Part shown: positions 41,358-49,209 of the stretch, piece by piece | Position numbering within the stretch: position 1 is the stretch's first letter | Layout: every line of letters begins with the position of its first letter | NCBI GenBank assembly: GCA_964435115.1 | Contig: CAYSYM010000011.1 | Span: 10,302-74,301 of the forward strand | Length of the DNA: 64,000 bases | From: CAYSYM01 sp964435115 | Lineage (GTDB): Bacteria > Chloroflexota > UBA6077 > CF-72 | Reading direction: 5' to 3' | The notes under the pieces: model-generated | Told to the model about the DNA's origin: nothing | Databases searched by the model: none | Seen by the model: only the letters and a program-made list of their open reading frames with translations | Made by a program: the position numbers and the translations under genes

Positions 41358-42518
41358 ATGGAGCGGTTCGGACGGCGACGGTTCATCGGCGCCCTGGCGG
41401 CGGCCACGTTGGTGCTCAGCGCCTGCGGTGGGGCCCAGCAGCCCGCGGCCGGCGGGCAGGGCGGGGTGAAGGAGGTGAAGATCGGCTTCTTCGGGCCGCT
41501 CACCGGCGACTCCGCCTCGGACGGCACGAGCGCCAAGAACGGCGCCGAGCTGGCGAGCGAGGAGCTGAATCGGACCAACGCGGTGCCCGGCGTGAGGCTC
41601 ACGCTGGTGGCGTATGACGACCAGAACAAGGCCGAGCAGGCGACGAGCGTCGCCCAGAAGCTGATCGACCAGGACAAGGTCGTGGCGGTGGTGGGCGGCT
41701 CGTACAGCACGCCTTCGCGCGCGGCCGCGCCCATCTTCCAGCGCGCCAAGATCCCGGTGGTGGTGGCGTACGCCGTCCACCCGGAGATCACCAAGGCCGG
41801 CGACTACATCTTCCGCATCATCTATGTCGGCCAGATCCAGGGCAAGGCGATGGCCGAGTACGCCACCAAGAAGATGGGGCTGAAGAACATCGCCATGCTC
41901 CAGGTGGACAACGACTACGGCAAGAGCATCGCCGAGGGCTTCACCGAGGCGATGAAGGCCAACGGCGGCACGCTACCGGTCGCCCGCAGCTTCTCCATCG
42001 GCCAGAAGGACTTCACCCCGCTGCTCACGGCGGTGAAGGAGGCCAACCCCCAGGCGCTCTACCTGGTCACCTACTACACCGAGGGCGCGCTGCTGGTGCA
42101 GCAGGCCAAGCAGCTCGGGCTGACGATGCCAATCCTGGCCAGCGATGGCCTCGACTCGCCGAAGTTCCCGGAGCTGGTCGGCAAGGACGGCGAGGGGGTG
42201 ATCCTCACCTCCGACTTCTCCCGCCAGGATCCTCGGCCGATGGTGCAGGAGTTCATCAGCGCCTACAAGGCGAGGTACGGCGGCACCCCGGACTTCATCG
42301 CCGCCTCGGCCTACGACGGCGTGCGGGTGATCGCCGAGGCGATGAAGCGGTCCGGCACCACGCCCGACCAGATCCGGGCCGGCCTGGCCCAAACGAAGGA
42401 CGTGGAGGGTGTGGCCGGCAAGGTGAGCTTCGACGAGAACCGCGAGGTGGTGAAGACCATTTTCATCGTCAAGGTGGAGAACGGGGAATTCGTCTACGTC
42501 GAAAAGGTTGACCTGTAG
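41358..42518 (+). CDS. LIV-type amino acid-binding lipoprotein
   Basis: A 386-residue lipoprotein. Twin-Arg-like start FGRRRFIGALAAATLVLSAC with the lipid Cys at about 21, then a type I periplasmic-binding fold (EVKIGFFGPLTGDSASDGTS, VAVVGGSYSTPSRAAAPIFQ). Members bind branched-chain and other amino acids. Position between hutU and hutI, with four more transporter genes, makes histidine or urocanate the probable ligand. GGAAGGGAGGG precedes the ATG. Confidence 0.88.
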   Translation: MERFGRRRFIGALAAATLVLSACGGAQQPAAGGQGGVKEVKIGFFGPLTGDSASDGTSAKNGAELASEELNRTNAVPGVRLTLVAYDDQNKAEQATSVAQKLIDQDKVVAVVGGSYSTPSRAAAPIFQRAKIPVVVAYAVHPEITKAGDYIFRIIYVGQIQGKAMAEYATKKMGLKNIAMLQVDNDYGKSIAEGFTEAMKANGGTLPVARSFSIGQKDFTPLLTAVKEANPQALYLVTYYTEGALLVQQAKQLGLTMPILASDGLDSPKFPELVGKDGEGVILTSDFSRQDPRPMVQEFISAYKARYGGTPDFIAASAYDGVRVIAEAMKRSGTTPDQIRAGLAQTKDVEGVAGKVSFDENREVVKTIFIVKVENGEFVYVEKVDL

Positions 42519-42524
42519 CGCCGA

Positions 42525-42560
42525 GGGCTGAGGGCGGAGGCGCGCCTCGGCCCTCAGCCC
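42525..42560 (+). terminator. Strong hairpin between binding protein and permeases
   Basis: GGGCTGAGGGC (42525-42535) pairs exactly with GCCCTCAGCCC (42550-42560), and the loop itself holds a smaller GAGGCG/CGCCTC stem. It starts 6 bp after the stop of the binding protein gene and has no T-tract. It could slow transcription or protect the 5' message so that more binding protein than permease is made. Confidence 0.6.
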
Positions 42561-42598
42561 CGGCGCCCGGCCCAACGACCCGAGACCTCCAGACTCCG

Positions 42599-43465
42599 AT
42601 GCTGCAGCAGCTCGCCAACGGCCTCACCATCGGCGTCGTCTACGCGCTCGTCGCCACGGGCCTCGCGCTGGTGTACGGCGTCCTGCGCGTGCTCCACTTC
42701 GCCCACGGCGGCGTCTACATGGTGGGCGCCTACACCGCCCTGGCGCTCATCGCCGGCCTGGGCCTCGCCTTCTGGCCCGCGCTCGCGCTCGCCCTGCTCG
42801 TGGCTGGGGTGCTCGGCGTCCTGGTGGAGCGGGTGGTGTACCGACCCCTGCGCGGCGCTTCCCCCATCGCCCCGCTCATCGCCGGGGCCGGCGTCTACAT
42901 CTTCCTCGAGGATGTGCTCCGCCGCCTCGGTGGACCGTACACCCGCCCGTTCCCGGCCGACTTCGTCGGCGCCCTTGCGCTAGGCCCGCTGCAGCTGACG
43001 GCCAAGCAGGGGCTCGTGGTCGCCGCCAGCGTGGTGGGCCTGAGCCTGCTGGTGTTCCTCATCCGCGGCACCAAGATCGGCCTGGCGATGCAGGCGGTGG
43101 CGCAGGACCCTACCACCGCGGCGTCGATGGGCATCCCCGTGGACCGGGTGGTCGCGCTCAGCTTCTTCGTCGGCAGCGTCCTGGCCGGGCTGGCCGGGGT
43201 GCTGGTCGGCCTCTACTTCAACGCCGTGGACCCAACCATGGGCGCGCTGCCCGGCATGAAGGCGTTCGCCGTGGTCGTGCTCGGCGGCCTGGGCAGCGTG
43301 GCCGGCGCGGTGGTGGCGGCGCTGGCGCTGGGCGTGGCCGAGGCGCTGGTGACCGGCTACCTCGAGCTGCCGCTCGGGCGCGACGCCATCGCCTTCGTGC
43401 TGCTGATCGCGGCGCTGCTGTTCCGCCCGCAGGGGCTGTTCGGGCGGCACGCCGAGAAGGTGTAG
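42599..43465 (+). CDS. LIV-type ABC permease LivH
   Basis: A 288-residue permease with eight helices. LANGLTIGVVYALVATGLAL, FAHGGVYMVGAYTALALIAG and MQAVAQDPTTAASMGIPVDR are conserved in LivH. It forms the membrane channel with LivM. Follows the hairpin by 38 bp. Confidence 0.92.
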   Translation: MLQQLANGLTIGVVYALVATGLALVYGVLRVLHFAHGGVYMVGAYTALALIAGLGLAFWPALALALLVAGVLGVLVERVVYRPLRGASPIAPLIAGAGVYIFLEDVLRRLGGPYTRPFPADFVGALALGPLQLTAKQGLVVAASVVGLSLLVFLIRGTKIGLAMQAVAQDPTTAASMGIPVDRVVALSFFVGSVLAGLAGVLVGLYFNAVDPTMGALPGMKAFAVVVLGGLGSVAGAVVAALALGVAEALVTGYLELPLGRDAIAFVLLIAALLFRPQGLFGRHAEKV

Positions 43466-43502
43466 GGACGCCGTACTCGGGCTCGACAACTACGCGCTCA
43501 GC

Positions 43503-44354
43503 GTGGGCAGCGTGGCCGGCATCTGGGTGCTGCTGGCGCTCGGGCTGAACATCATCACCGGCTACGCCGGCCAGGTGAGCCTGGGCCACGCCGCCTTCTA
43601 CGCCTTCGGCGCCTACACCACCGCCATGCTGACCACCAACCTGGGCTGGCCGTGGCTGGTCACCGTGCCCCTGGCGGTGGTGGTGGCGGCGGTGCTGGGG
43701 GTGCTGCTGGGGCTGCCCAGCCTGCGGCTGCGCGAGGACTTCCTGGCCATCGTCACCCTGGGGCTGGGGCTGGTGACGCAGAGCCTGGCGCTGTACCTGC
43801 CGTTCACCGGCGGGTCGCTCGGCATCGGCGGCATCCCCTACCCGTCGCTGGGCGGCTTCACCTTCGACACCGCCACCTACTTCCTGATGGTCGCGGTGCT
43901 GGCCGCCCTCGGCGTGGCGCTCAGCCGGTGGCTGGCGCGCTCCTGGATCGGGCTGGGGTGGCGCGCGCTGCGCGACGACGAGCTGGCGGCCCGCGCCATG
44001 GGGCTGAACGTGACGGCCCTGAAGGTGCTGGCGTTCGCCGTGGGGGCCGGCTACGCCGGGCTGGCCGGCGCCCTGCTGGCCCATTACCTCGGCTTCATCA
44101 TCGCGTACAACTTCGGCTTCGGCGAGAGCATCACGGCGCTCGCCATGGTCGTGGTCGGCGGGATGGGCACCATCCGCGGGCCGGTGGCCGGGGCGCTGCT
44201 GCTGGCGCTGGCGCCGGAGGTGTTTCGTCCCCTGGCCGACTACCGCATGACGATCTACGGGGCGCTGATCGCGGCCGTCATGGTGCTGCAGCCGGGTGGC
44301 CTGCTCGGCGAGCGGTCGTGGCTGGCGCGGCGGCTGCGAGGGCGGCGTGGCTGA
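43503..44354 (+). CDS. LIV-type ABC permease LivM
   Basis: A 283-residue permease. IWVLLALGLNIITGYAGQVS, LGHAAFYAFGAYTTAML and the EAA-type loop RALRDDELAARAMGLNVTAL match LivM. GTG 43503 is the first usual start; the frame is open upstream to the livH stop without another one. The 3' end overlaps livG by 8 bp. Confidence 0.9.
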   Translation: MGSVAGIWVLLALGLNIITGYAGQVSLGHAAFYAFGAYTTAMLTTNLGWPWLVTVPLAVVVAAVLGVLLGLPSLRLREDFLAIVTLGLGLVTQSLALYLPFTGGSLGIGGIPYPSLGGFTFDTATYFLMVAVLAALGVALSRWLARSWIGLGWRALRDDELAARAMGLNVTALKVLAFAVGAGYAGLAGALLAHYLGFIIAYNFGFGESITALAMVVVGGMGTIRGPVAGALLLALAPEVFRPLADYRMTIYGALIAAVMVLQPGGLLGERSWLARRLRGRRG

Positions 44355-45117
44355 CGGGCGGGCGCCGGTGCTGGAGGTGGAGCGGCTCACCCGCCGCTTC
44401 GGTGGGCTGGCCGCGCTGTCCGAGGTGAGCTTCGCGGTCCGCGAGGGCAGTGTCACCTCGCTCATCGGGCCCAACGGCGCCGGCAAGACCACCCTCTTCA
44501 ACGTCGTCACCGGGCTGGTGGACCCGACCAGCGGCCGGGTGCGCTTCCTGGGCCAGGACGTGACCGGCTGGCCGCCCCACCGCCTGGCCCGGGCCGGCCT
44601 GGCGCGCACCTTCCAAAACCTCCGCCTCTTCGGCACCCTCACCGCCCGCGAGAACGTGATCGCCGCCCTCGGCGCGCGGCTGAACCGCGGCCTCTTCGCC
44701 GGCCTGCGGCGCGACGACGACCCGACCCTGGTGAAGCGCGCCGACGAGCTGCTCGCCTTCACCGGGCTAGCCGCGCACGCCCGCGAGCCGGCGCGCGACC
44801 TGCCCTACGGCCTCCAGCGGCGGCTGGAGCTCGCCCGCGCCATCGCGCTCGAGCCGCGGCTGCTACTGCTGGACGAGCCGACGGCCGGGCTGGTGCCGGC
44901 CGAGATCGACGAGCTGCTCGCCCTGATCGACTCCCTGCGCGAGCGCGGCGCCACCGTGCTGCTGATCGAGCACAACATGGGGCTGGTGATGGGCCACAGC
45001 GACCATGTCGTGGTGCTCGACCACGGCGCCAAGATCGCCGAGGGCGACCCGCGCGCCGTCAGCGCCGACCCGCGCGTGATCGAGGCGTACCTGGGCCGCG
45101 ACGAGGCGGTGGCGTGA
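44347..45117 (+). CDS. LIV-type ABC ATPase LivG
   Basis: A 256-residue ATPase. Walker A GPNGAGKTT, the LivG signature GLARTFQNLRLFGTLTAREN, the C-loop DLPYGLQRRLELARAI with LPYGLQ in place of LSGGQ, Walker B LLLLDEPTAGL and the switch His in VLLIEHNMGLVM. It powers the transporter with LivF. Confidence 0.92.
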   Translation: MADGRAPVLEVERLTRRFGGLAALSEVSFAVREGSVTSLIGPNGAGKTTLFNVVTGLVDPTSGRVRFLGQDVTGWPPHRLARAGLARTFQNLRLFGTLTARENVIAALGARLNRGLFAGLRRDDDPTLVKRADELLAFTGLAAHAREPARDLPYGLQRRLELARAIALEPRLLLLDEPTAGLVPAEIDELLALIDSLRERGATVLLIEHNMGLVMGHSDHVVVLDHGAKIAEGDPRAVSADPRVIEAYLGRDEAVA

Positions 45118-45833
45118 CCGGGCCGCTCCTCCGCGTCGAAGGGCTGGTCGTCCGCTACGACCGGGTGGAGGCGCTGCACGGCATCTCGCTGGCCGTTGGC
45201 GCGGGCGAGCTGGTGGCGATCATCGGCGCCAACGGGGCCGGCAAGACCACCACCCTGCGGGCGATCGCCGGCCAGATCCCCGTCGCCGCCGGCCGCGTCA
45301 CCCTGGGCGGTCGTGATGTTACCCGGCTGTCGTCCCACGAGCGCGCACGGCTCGGCATCGCCCTGGTGCCCGAGGGCCGCAGGGTGTTCCCGCGCCTCAC
45401 GGTCGAGCAGAACCTGCGCGTGGGCGCCTACACCCGTCGGGACGGGTCGGTGGCGGCCGATCTCCAGCGCATGCGCGCCCTGTTCCCGATCCTCGGCGAG
45501 CGGGCCGACCAGCCGGCCGGCACCCTCTCCGGCGGCGAGCAGCAGATGCTCGCCATCGCCCGCGCGCTGATGGCGCGGCCCCGCATCGTGCTGATGGACG
45601 AGCCGAGCATGGGGCTGGCCCCCCGCGTGGTGGCCAGCATCTACGAGACGATCGCCGGGCTGAAGCGCGAGGGCGCCACCATCCTGCTGGTGGAGCAGAA
45701 CGCCCGCAAGGCGCTGCAGGTGGCCGACCGCGGCTACGTGCTGGAGGCCGGCCGCCTCATCCTGGAGGCGCCGGCCGGGGAGCTGGCGGCCGATCCGCGC
45801 GTCCGGCGGGCGTACCTGGGGCTGCACGCGTGA
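45114..45833 (+). CDS. LIV-type ABC ATPase LivF
   Basis: A 239-residue ATPase. Walker A IIGANGAGKTTTLRAI, C-loop TLSGGEQQMLAIARALMARP, Walker B IVLMDEPSMGLAP and the LivF end VADRGYVLEAGRL. The GTG start overlaps livG's stop, and its own stop overlaps hutI. Confidence 0.93.
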   Translation: MTGPLLRVEGLVVRYDRVEALHGISLAVGAGELVAIIGANGAGKTTTLRAIAGQIPVAAGRVTLGGRDVTRLSSHERARLGIALVPEGRRVFPRLTVEQNLRVGAYTRRDGSVAADLQRMRALFPILGERADQPAGTLSGGEQQMLAIARALMARPRIVLMDEPSMGLAPRVVASIYETIAGLKREGATILLVEQNARKALQVADRGYVLEAGRLILEAPAGELAADPRVRRAYLGLHA

Positions 45834-47104
45834 GCCGGCCGCGCGCCAGCCTGCTGGTGGAGCACGCCGCCGAGCTGGTGACGGTGGCGGATGGCCACCC
45901 CGGCCCGTTCGCCGGTCCGCGCCAGGCGGAGCTGGGGATCGTGCGCGACGGCGCGCTGGCGGCCGGGCCGGACGGGCGCATCCTGGCCGTCGGCCCCACC
46001 GCGGCCGTCCGGGGGGCGGCGGAGCCGGCGCCGGGTGCCCGCGTGCTCGACGCCCGCGGCCGGTGCGTGCTGCCCGGCTTCGTGGACGCCCACACCCACG
46101 CCGTCTTCGCCGGCGACCGCGCCGAGGAGCTGGCCGAGCGGCTGCGGGGCGCCGACTACCTGGCGATCCTGGCCGCCGGCGGCGGCATCCTGAGCACCGT
46201 CCGCGCCACCCGGGCGGCGTCCGAGGAGGCGCTGCTCACCCGCGCGGCCGGCTTCCTGGACGAGATGCTGCGCCACGGCACCACCTCCGTCGAGATCAAG
46301 AGCGGCTACGGGCTGTCGGTGACGGACGAGCTGAAGCTGCTGCGCGTGGCGCGCCGGCTGGGGGAGCGCGGGCCGCAGACGGTCGTGGCCACCGTGCTGG
46401 GGGCGCACGCCGTGCCGCCCGAGTGGCGCCACCACCCGGACGGCTACGTGGCGCTGGTGACGGACGAGCTGCTGCCGCGCGTGGCCGCCGAGGGGCTGGC
46501 ACGCTTCTGCGACGTGTTCTGCGAGCACGGCGTGTTCACCGTGGAGCAGAGCCGGCGGGTGCTGGCGGCGGGCCTGCGGCTCGGGCTGCGGCCGAAGCTG
46601 CACGCCGAGCAGAAGTCGGCGTTCGGTGGGACGCGGCTCGCGGCCGAGCTGGGCGCCGTCTCGGCCGACCACCTCGAGCACGCCACGCCGGAGGATGCCG
46701 CCGCGCTGGCCGCGACCGGCACGGTCGCCGTGCTGCTGCCGGGCGCGGCGTTCGTGCTGGGCGAGGAGCGCCAGGCGCCGGCCCGGGCGCTGGTGGAGGC
46801 CGGCGTGCCGATGGCGCTGGCCACTGACTTCAACCCCGGCACCTGCCCCATCGTCTCCCTGCCGCTGGTGCTCGGGCTGGCCTGCCTGCGCCGCCTGCTC
46901 ACACCCGCCGAGGCGGTGGTGGCAGCCACCCGCAACGCTGCCCACGCCATCGGGCTCGGCGACGAGCGGGGCAGCCTGGAGGTGGGCAAGCGCGCCGACC
47001 TCGTGGTGCTGGACGCCCCGTCGCACGGCCACCTGCCGTACTGGTTCGGCCGCAACCTCGTCCAGGCGGTGGTGAAGGACGGGAGGGTGGTGTGGTCCGT
47101 CTGA
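45830..47104 (+). CDS. hutI: Imidazolonepropionase
   Basis: A 424-residue amidohydrolase. Metal ligands in LPGFVDAHTHAVFAGDRAEE; TTSVEIKSGYGLSVTDELKL is diagnostic of HutI; the later PMALATDFNPGTCPIVSLPL with the C-terminal Asp is in place. It opens the imidazolone ring to N-formimino-glutamate. The first codons overlap livF, showing that the transporter and the pathway form one transcript. Confidence 0.96.
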   Translation: MSRPRASLLVEHAAELVTVADGHPGPFAGPRQAELGIVRDGALAAGPDGRILAVGPTAAVRGAAEPAPGARVLDARGRCVLPGFVDAHTHAVFAGDRAEELAERLRGADYLAILAAGGGILSTVRATRAASEEALLTRAAGFLDEMLRHGTTSVEIKSGYGLSVTDELKLLRVARRLGERGPQTVVATVLGAHAVPPEWRHHPDGYVALVTDELLPRVAAEGLARFCDVFCEHGVFTVEQSRRVLAAGLRLGLRPKLHAEQKSAFGGTRLAAELGAVSADHLEHATPEDAAALAATGTVAVLLPGAAFVLGEERQAPARALVEAGVPMALATDFNPGTCPIVSLPLVLGLACLRRLLTPAEAVVAATRNAAHAIGLGDERGSLEVGKRADLVVLDAPSHGHLPYWFGRNLVQAVVKDGRVVWSV

Positions 47105-48090
47105 GCCCCGAGGCCGAGGCGCTGCTCGTACCGGCCGGCACCGCCGCGGCCCCCTGGGACCCGAACGACCGCCTGCTGGGCCAGGTGGTGCGGGACTGGC
47201 GGACCGCCGACGCGCTCGACGTGGGCATCCTCGGCGTGCCGTTCGACACCGCCATCTTCGGTCGGCGCGGCGCTCGCTTCGGGCCGGCCGCCATCCGCGC
47301 CGCGCTCTACCGCGCCTACACCTGGGGCGGCGACCTGGGCGTGGACCTCGCCGACGGCCCGCGCCTGGCCGACTTCGGCGACGTGCGGGTGGCGCACACC
47401 AGCGTCGAGCGGACCCATGACCGGCAGCGGGGGGTGGTGGCGGCGGTGGCCGGCGCGGGGGTGCTCCCGTGCGTGCTAGGCGGCGACAACAGCACCTCGT
47501 TCGCCAGCATCGCCGGGGTGGCGGACGCCGTCGGCGGACCGCTCGGGCTGATGGTGCTCGACGCCCACCACGACCTGCGCGAGACGCACGACGGGGAGGT
47601 GAGCAGCGGCACGCCCTACCGGCGGGTGCTGGAGCTGCCCGGCGCCCCGGTACGCCCCGAGCACGTGGTGGAGGTGGGCATCGCCCCCTTCCGCAATAGC
47701 CGCTACTACGCCGACTACGCCCGCGCTCAGGGGATTCGCATCATCTCGGCCCGCCAGGTACACCGCGGCGGGCCGGACGTGGCCGCCCGCGAGGCGCTGG
47801 CCCTGGCCACGGCGGCGCCCGGCGGCCGCTTCTTCCTGAGCGTAGACCTGGACGTGTGCGACCCGGCCTTCGCGCCGGGCACCAGCGCCCACAGCCCCGG
47901 CGGCCTCACCCCCTTCGAACTGCTGGAGCTGGTGCTGGCGCTGGCGTCGCAGCCCGGCTGCGTCGGCTTCGACCTGACCGAGACCGCGCCCCCGCTGGAT
48001 GTGCAGACCGCCGCCAGCTCGCTGGCGGCGACGGTCGTGCTCTACTTCCTGGCCGGCCGCGCCCTCGCCCGCCAGGCTCCGGCCGAGTAG
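47092..48090 (+). CDS. hutG: Arginase-family formimidoylglutamase-like protein (HutG)
   Basis: A 332-residue ureohydrolase-fold protein. Metal ligands present: D157, H159, D161 in MVLDAHHDLRETH and D252, D254 in LSVDLDVCDPAFAPGTSAH. The usual first ligand His of GGDHS is Asn133 (LGGDNSTSF), a change at a Mn ligand. It should hydrolyse formiminoglutamate to glutamate and formamide; its place after hutI supports that. The unusual ligand may alter metal content or substrate. It overlaps hutI by 13 bp. Confidence 0.85.
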   Translation: MVRLSPEAEALLVPAGTAAAPWDPNDRLLGQVVRDWRTADALDVGILGVPFDTAIFGRRGARFGPAAIRAALYRAYTWGGDLGVDLADGPRLADFGDVRVAHTSVERTHDRQRGVVAAVAGAGVLPCVLGGDNSTSFASIAGVADAVGGPLGLMVLDAHHDLRETHDGEVSSGTPYRRVLELPGAPVRPEHVVEVGIAPFRNSRYYADYARAQGIRIISARQVHRGGPDVAAREALALATAAPGGRFFLSVDLDVCDPAFAPGTSAHSPGGLTPFELLELVLALASQPGCVGFDLTETAPPLDVQTAASSLAATVVLYFLAGRALARQAPAE

Positions 48091-48099
48091 CGTCCTCAC

Positions 48100-48114
48100 G
48101 CGCCCGCGGGGCGC
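48100..48114 (+). terminator. Short hairpin after hutG
   Basis: GCGCCC, loop GCG, GGGCGC, 9 bp after the hutG stop. It has no T-tract. Weak evidence, but it stands at the end of the operon and before the convergent vapC gene. Confidence 0.4.
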
Positions 48115-48316
48115 AACGGGCGTGGCAGGGGCTCCCCGTGCTCGTGGCGGCCAGGCCGCCTCTCCCGCCTTCAGCTCACCCCTGGCACCAGGGTCGGCTA
48201 GTTCTCACAATGTCGTGGGCCGTGAAGTGCCTGAGGACGGTGCCGGGGGCGTGGAACACCTGCAGCGTATCCAGTTGCCCGGTGCCCGGGTGCACCTGGT
48301 TGGTGGCGCCGGTGGC

Positions 48317-48730
48317 TCAGCCGCTCGGTCGGACAGTGCGCAGACCGGCGAGTCGGGCGGCCGCGGCCTGGCGTTCGTCGTAGCTGACGAAGGCGTCGAG
48401 AGGGGAGAGGTCGACGGCAGCGGCGATGTGGATCGCGTCGAGCGCTCGGAGGGCCGGTTCTGCGAGCGCGCCGGCGGCGGCGAGCAGGCCTCGGTCGAGA
48501 GGGCACAGTGCGAGCGCCTCGAGTGTCTCGCCGGCGCGCTCGATGAGGAGATCGAGTGGCAGACGAGGGTCGTGCGCTGCCGCGCGTCTGATGGCACGGG
48601 GCACCTCGGTGAGCACGAGCTCACAGGAGACGAGGTCGGCGTTGGCGAGGAAGGCGCGCAAGGCCGCGCTCTCAGGCTCGTTGCGCACCAGCTTCACGAG
48701 TGCCGAGGCGTCGGCGTAGAAGAGCGGCAC
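48317..48730 (-). CDS. VapC-type PIN toxin, intact
   Basis: A 137-residue PIN ribonuclease. Acidic residues: D7 in LFYADASALVKLV, E in CELVLTEVPRAIRRA, D in RALDAIHIAAA and D in AFVSYDERQ, the full catalytic set. It degrades RNA (often initiator tRNA or rRNA) when free. The antitoxin gene ends 1 bp upstream. Intact, unlike the other toxin genes in this window. Confidence 0.88.
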   Translation of the reverse strand: MPLFYADASALVKLVRNEPESAALRAFLANADLVSCELVLTEVPRAIRRAAAHDPRLPLDLLIERAGETLEALALCPLDRGLLAAAGALAEPALRALDAIHIAAAVDLSPLDAFVSYDERQAAAARLAGLRTVRPSG

Positions 48731-48731
48731 C

Positions 48732-49004
48732 TCAGCGCTGGCCGCGGATCCCGTCGAGCGCGCGGCTGAGGGCGTCGGGGGCGCCTTCGAGCTGGAGAGG
48801 CTCGGGCAGCCCGCGGCGGATCGGGCGCGAGACGCGCCCCTCGGCGATCAGCCGATCGAGATCCGCGCCGCTCGTCGCCGGTGGCCCGAGCTCCGCGACC
48901 GGCCGGTGGCGATCGGTGACGATCAGTCGTTCGCCGCGCTCGACGCGTCGCAGATAACGGCTGAGGTTCTGGCGCAGCTCGGCGACTCCGACCATTTGTG
49001 ACAT
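48732..49004 (-). CDS. Phd/YefM-type antitoxin of the VapC pair
   Basis: A 90-residue protein. MVGVAELRQNLSRYLRRVER and GERLIVTDRHRPVAELGPP are the Phd/YefM fold that binds DNA and the toxin. The C-terminal part (GLPEPLQLEGAPDAL) would wrap the PIN domain. ATG 49004 lies 7 nt after a TACCTT -10 box with no Shine-Dalgarno site, so it is a leaderless gene. Self-repressed by the pair as usual for the family. Confidence 0.85.
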   Translation of the reverse strand: MSQMVGVAELRQNLSRYLRRVERGERLIVTDRHRPVAELGPPATSGADLDRLIAEGRVSRPIRRGLPEPLQLEGAPDALSRALDGIRGQR

Positions 49005-49011
49005 GTACGCA

Positions 49012-49017
49012 AAGGTA
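49012..49017 (-). promoter_or_regulatory. -10 box TACCTT of the intact vapBC
   Basis: Minus-strand TACCTT, then TGCGTAC (7 nt) and the antitoxin ATG at 49004. Same geometry as the other leaderless genes in the window. Confidence 0.45.
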
Positions 49018-49152
49018 GCAGATCGGGCGAACGGGTGTCTGCAGGACAACCAAACGTGTCCATGCCCGAGGGGCACCACCGCGGATGAAGTGGCCTTTTC
49101 GGAGTAGACCCTACCCCCTGGCACCGGCCGCTTCGCGCGCTACCCTGAGCAG

Positions 49153-49209
49153 GTGCAGCGCGAGCAGACAACGAGCGCCAGCACGAGGGCTGCTGGAGCG
49201 GCTGCCTGA
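49153..49209 (+). other. Possible leaderless 18-codon upstream ORF
   Basis: TACCCT at 49141-49146 is followed by GAGCAG and a GTG at 49153. The frame VQREQTTSASTRAAGAAA ends with TGA at 49207-49209, whose A is the first base of the amidohydrolase ATG. Translation of this short frame could feed ribosomes to the main gene. No peptide function is known. Confidence 0.3.

Noticed and set aside
39558..41780. 740-codon open frame on the minus strand
   Set aside because: Antisense to hutU and to the start of the binding protein gene, both strongly supported.
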